Source: Neoscytalidium dimidiatum
Taxonomy: Eukaryota > Ascomycota > Dothideomycetes > Botryosphaeriales > Botryosphaeriaceae
Direction of reading: 5' to 3'
Length of the DNA: 64,000 nucleotides
NCBI GenBank assembly: GCA_037367355.1
Contig: CM074703.1
Location: 3,038,001-3,102,000, forward strand
Positions 63,037 through 64,000 of this stretch are shown here, in pieces. A model generated the notes under the pieces. That model was given only the letters and a program-made list of their open reading frames with translations. It had not been told where the DNA came from and did no database searches. The first letter of the stretch is position 1; the number at the start of each line of letters is the position of its first letter. The position numbers and the translations under genes were made by a program.

Positions 63037-64000
63037 ATTTTTTTTGAGATGTCTTCGGGTGTGTTGGAAAGCGGTAAGCTTAATTTGAACCCAGCTTTCC
63101 TCCTCTTAAATAACTCAAGACCCTTGCGTGAGGTCGGGTTGACGTCGTTTCCGTGGCATTCCGCTGGAAAGCTTGTTAGACCCGGTCTTCAGGGTTCTTT
63201 CAAAGATATCACGAGACTTGCAGGATGACTCGGTGGGATGCCCATTGAGAGGAATGCATCTGTTGTCCCGCAGATCAGTGACGAGCGGTTTAATTCTTGT
63301 GTGACTTGATTGGTGCATTGCATCTAGTGCGTCGGAGGCACGTCGGAGAACCAGTTCAGCATACAAAATGGCCTTCGTATCCTTCCTGTCCTGGGAAAGG
63401 ATAACTTATATTCTAGTTGGAAGACGACAATAGAGCAGGAAGGTGTACACTTCGAAAATAAGATGTAATGCGATACAGGCGAGAGCAGGAGTCTCGATTT
63501 TGATAAAGCTTCTCTCTCCCTTCGCCCCTCACCCCCTTCTCTTCCTCTCTCGTTTTTTTTTATCTGGACATAAAACGAGGCCTTAAATGCCGAAAGGGTT
63601 GATTTTGGCTTTGAAGGATCTCGCGCGATGCCTCAGCACAAGATAAATGTCTCTCAACAGAAAATTACATTGGATACCAATCGCATTCTACGCATTTTAT
63701 AGTCGACAAGGTGTACTACCAACTGGATATAATCCCATAAACTGCCATCAGGCTATTTTTGAGAAATATAAGCACTGTAAGTGAGTGATATGAAATGATT
63801 TGATAGTGCTGAAGGGTCTGCTCGGGAGCAAAGGGTTACAGTATGGACAATGTCCTAGTGGCAGACCCGCCATCAACAATCGCATTACAGTCTTCTGATC
63901 ACGGGCAACTTTTTCCTATCTGTGGATGCAGTCGAAGTATATCCAATCTATCATATGATGTAGCCAAGTGGACAGCTTCTGTGTATTGCACTCACACCTC
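63037..64000. other. Right-hand end, no supported gene
   Basis: 5' flank of the F-box gene (T-rich near 63025-63050 and 63550), then AT-rich sequence with short frames only. Confidence 0.5.

Overview
The window looks like nuclear DNA of a filamentous ascomycete (Pezizomycotina; I lean to Dothideomycetes, which is an inference). Genes are monocistronic on both strands. Introns are short (about 50-165 nt) with GT..AG ends and GTAAGT-like donors. The products are typical of the group: a Zn2Cys6 regulator, a DUF3336/patatin protein, a DUF6536 membrane protein, a Whi2-like BTB protein, and fungal eIF3h and Gcn20. No tRNA, rRNA, CRISPR array or intact transposon was recognised.

Layout. 1-2957 has no recognised gene. 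2958-8353 is a housekeeping block: eIF3 subunit h and the GPN-loop GTPase Npa3/GPN1 on the minus strand, then the Cwf19/Drn1-type splicing factor on the plus strand, divergent from GPN1 across 245 bp. 8354-15804 is decayed or accessory: a disrupted Q-rich reading frame, a gene with an in-frame stop, an SDR-type reductase that seems to lack its catalytic Tyr, and the short N-terminal piece of a fungal membrane protein. 15805-23817 holds three spliced minus-strand genes: a patatin-like protein without a recognisable catalytic dyad, a Zn2Cys6 transcription factor, and a Baeyer-Villiger-type FAD monooxygenase. 27542-38251 has a Byr4/Bfa1-like septation regulator with a long poly-Gly tract, the ABC-F protein Gcn20, and a Whi2-like BTB protein.

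39956-49415 is more accessory: a frameshifted APH/choline-kinase-like pseudogene, a large C2H2-type protein divergent from a small Cys-rich protein across a promoter dense in TGCGCA palindromes, and a DUF6536 multi-pass membrane protein. 50960-52420 is S-adenosylhomocysteine hydrolase, with the codon bias and pyrimidine-rich promoter of a highly expressed gene. 55039-55743 is a Ser/Ala-rich, probably GPI-anchored surface protein. 61879-63036 is an F-box protein. The stretches 23818-27541, 52421-55038 and 55744-61878 carry no gene I can support.

The genes do not form an obvious pathway cluster. Functional themes are translation and nutrient signalling (eIF3h, Gcn20, Whi2-like), RNA polymerase II assembly and splicing (GPN1, Cwf19), cell-cycle exit (Byr4-like) and the methyl cycle (SAHH). 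Spliced models were built by hand from splice consensus and frame continuity. Two 5' ends (Byr4-like and Whi2-like) remain uncertain.
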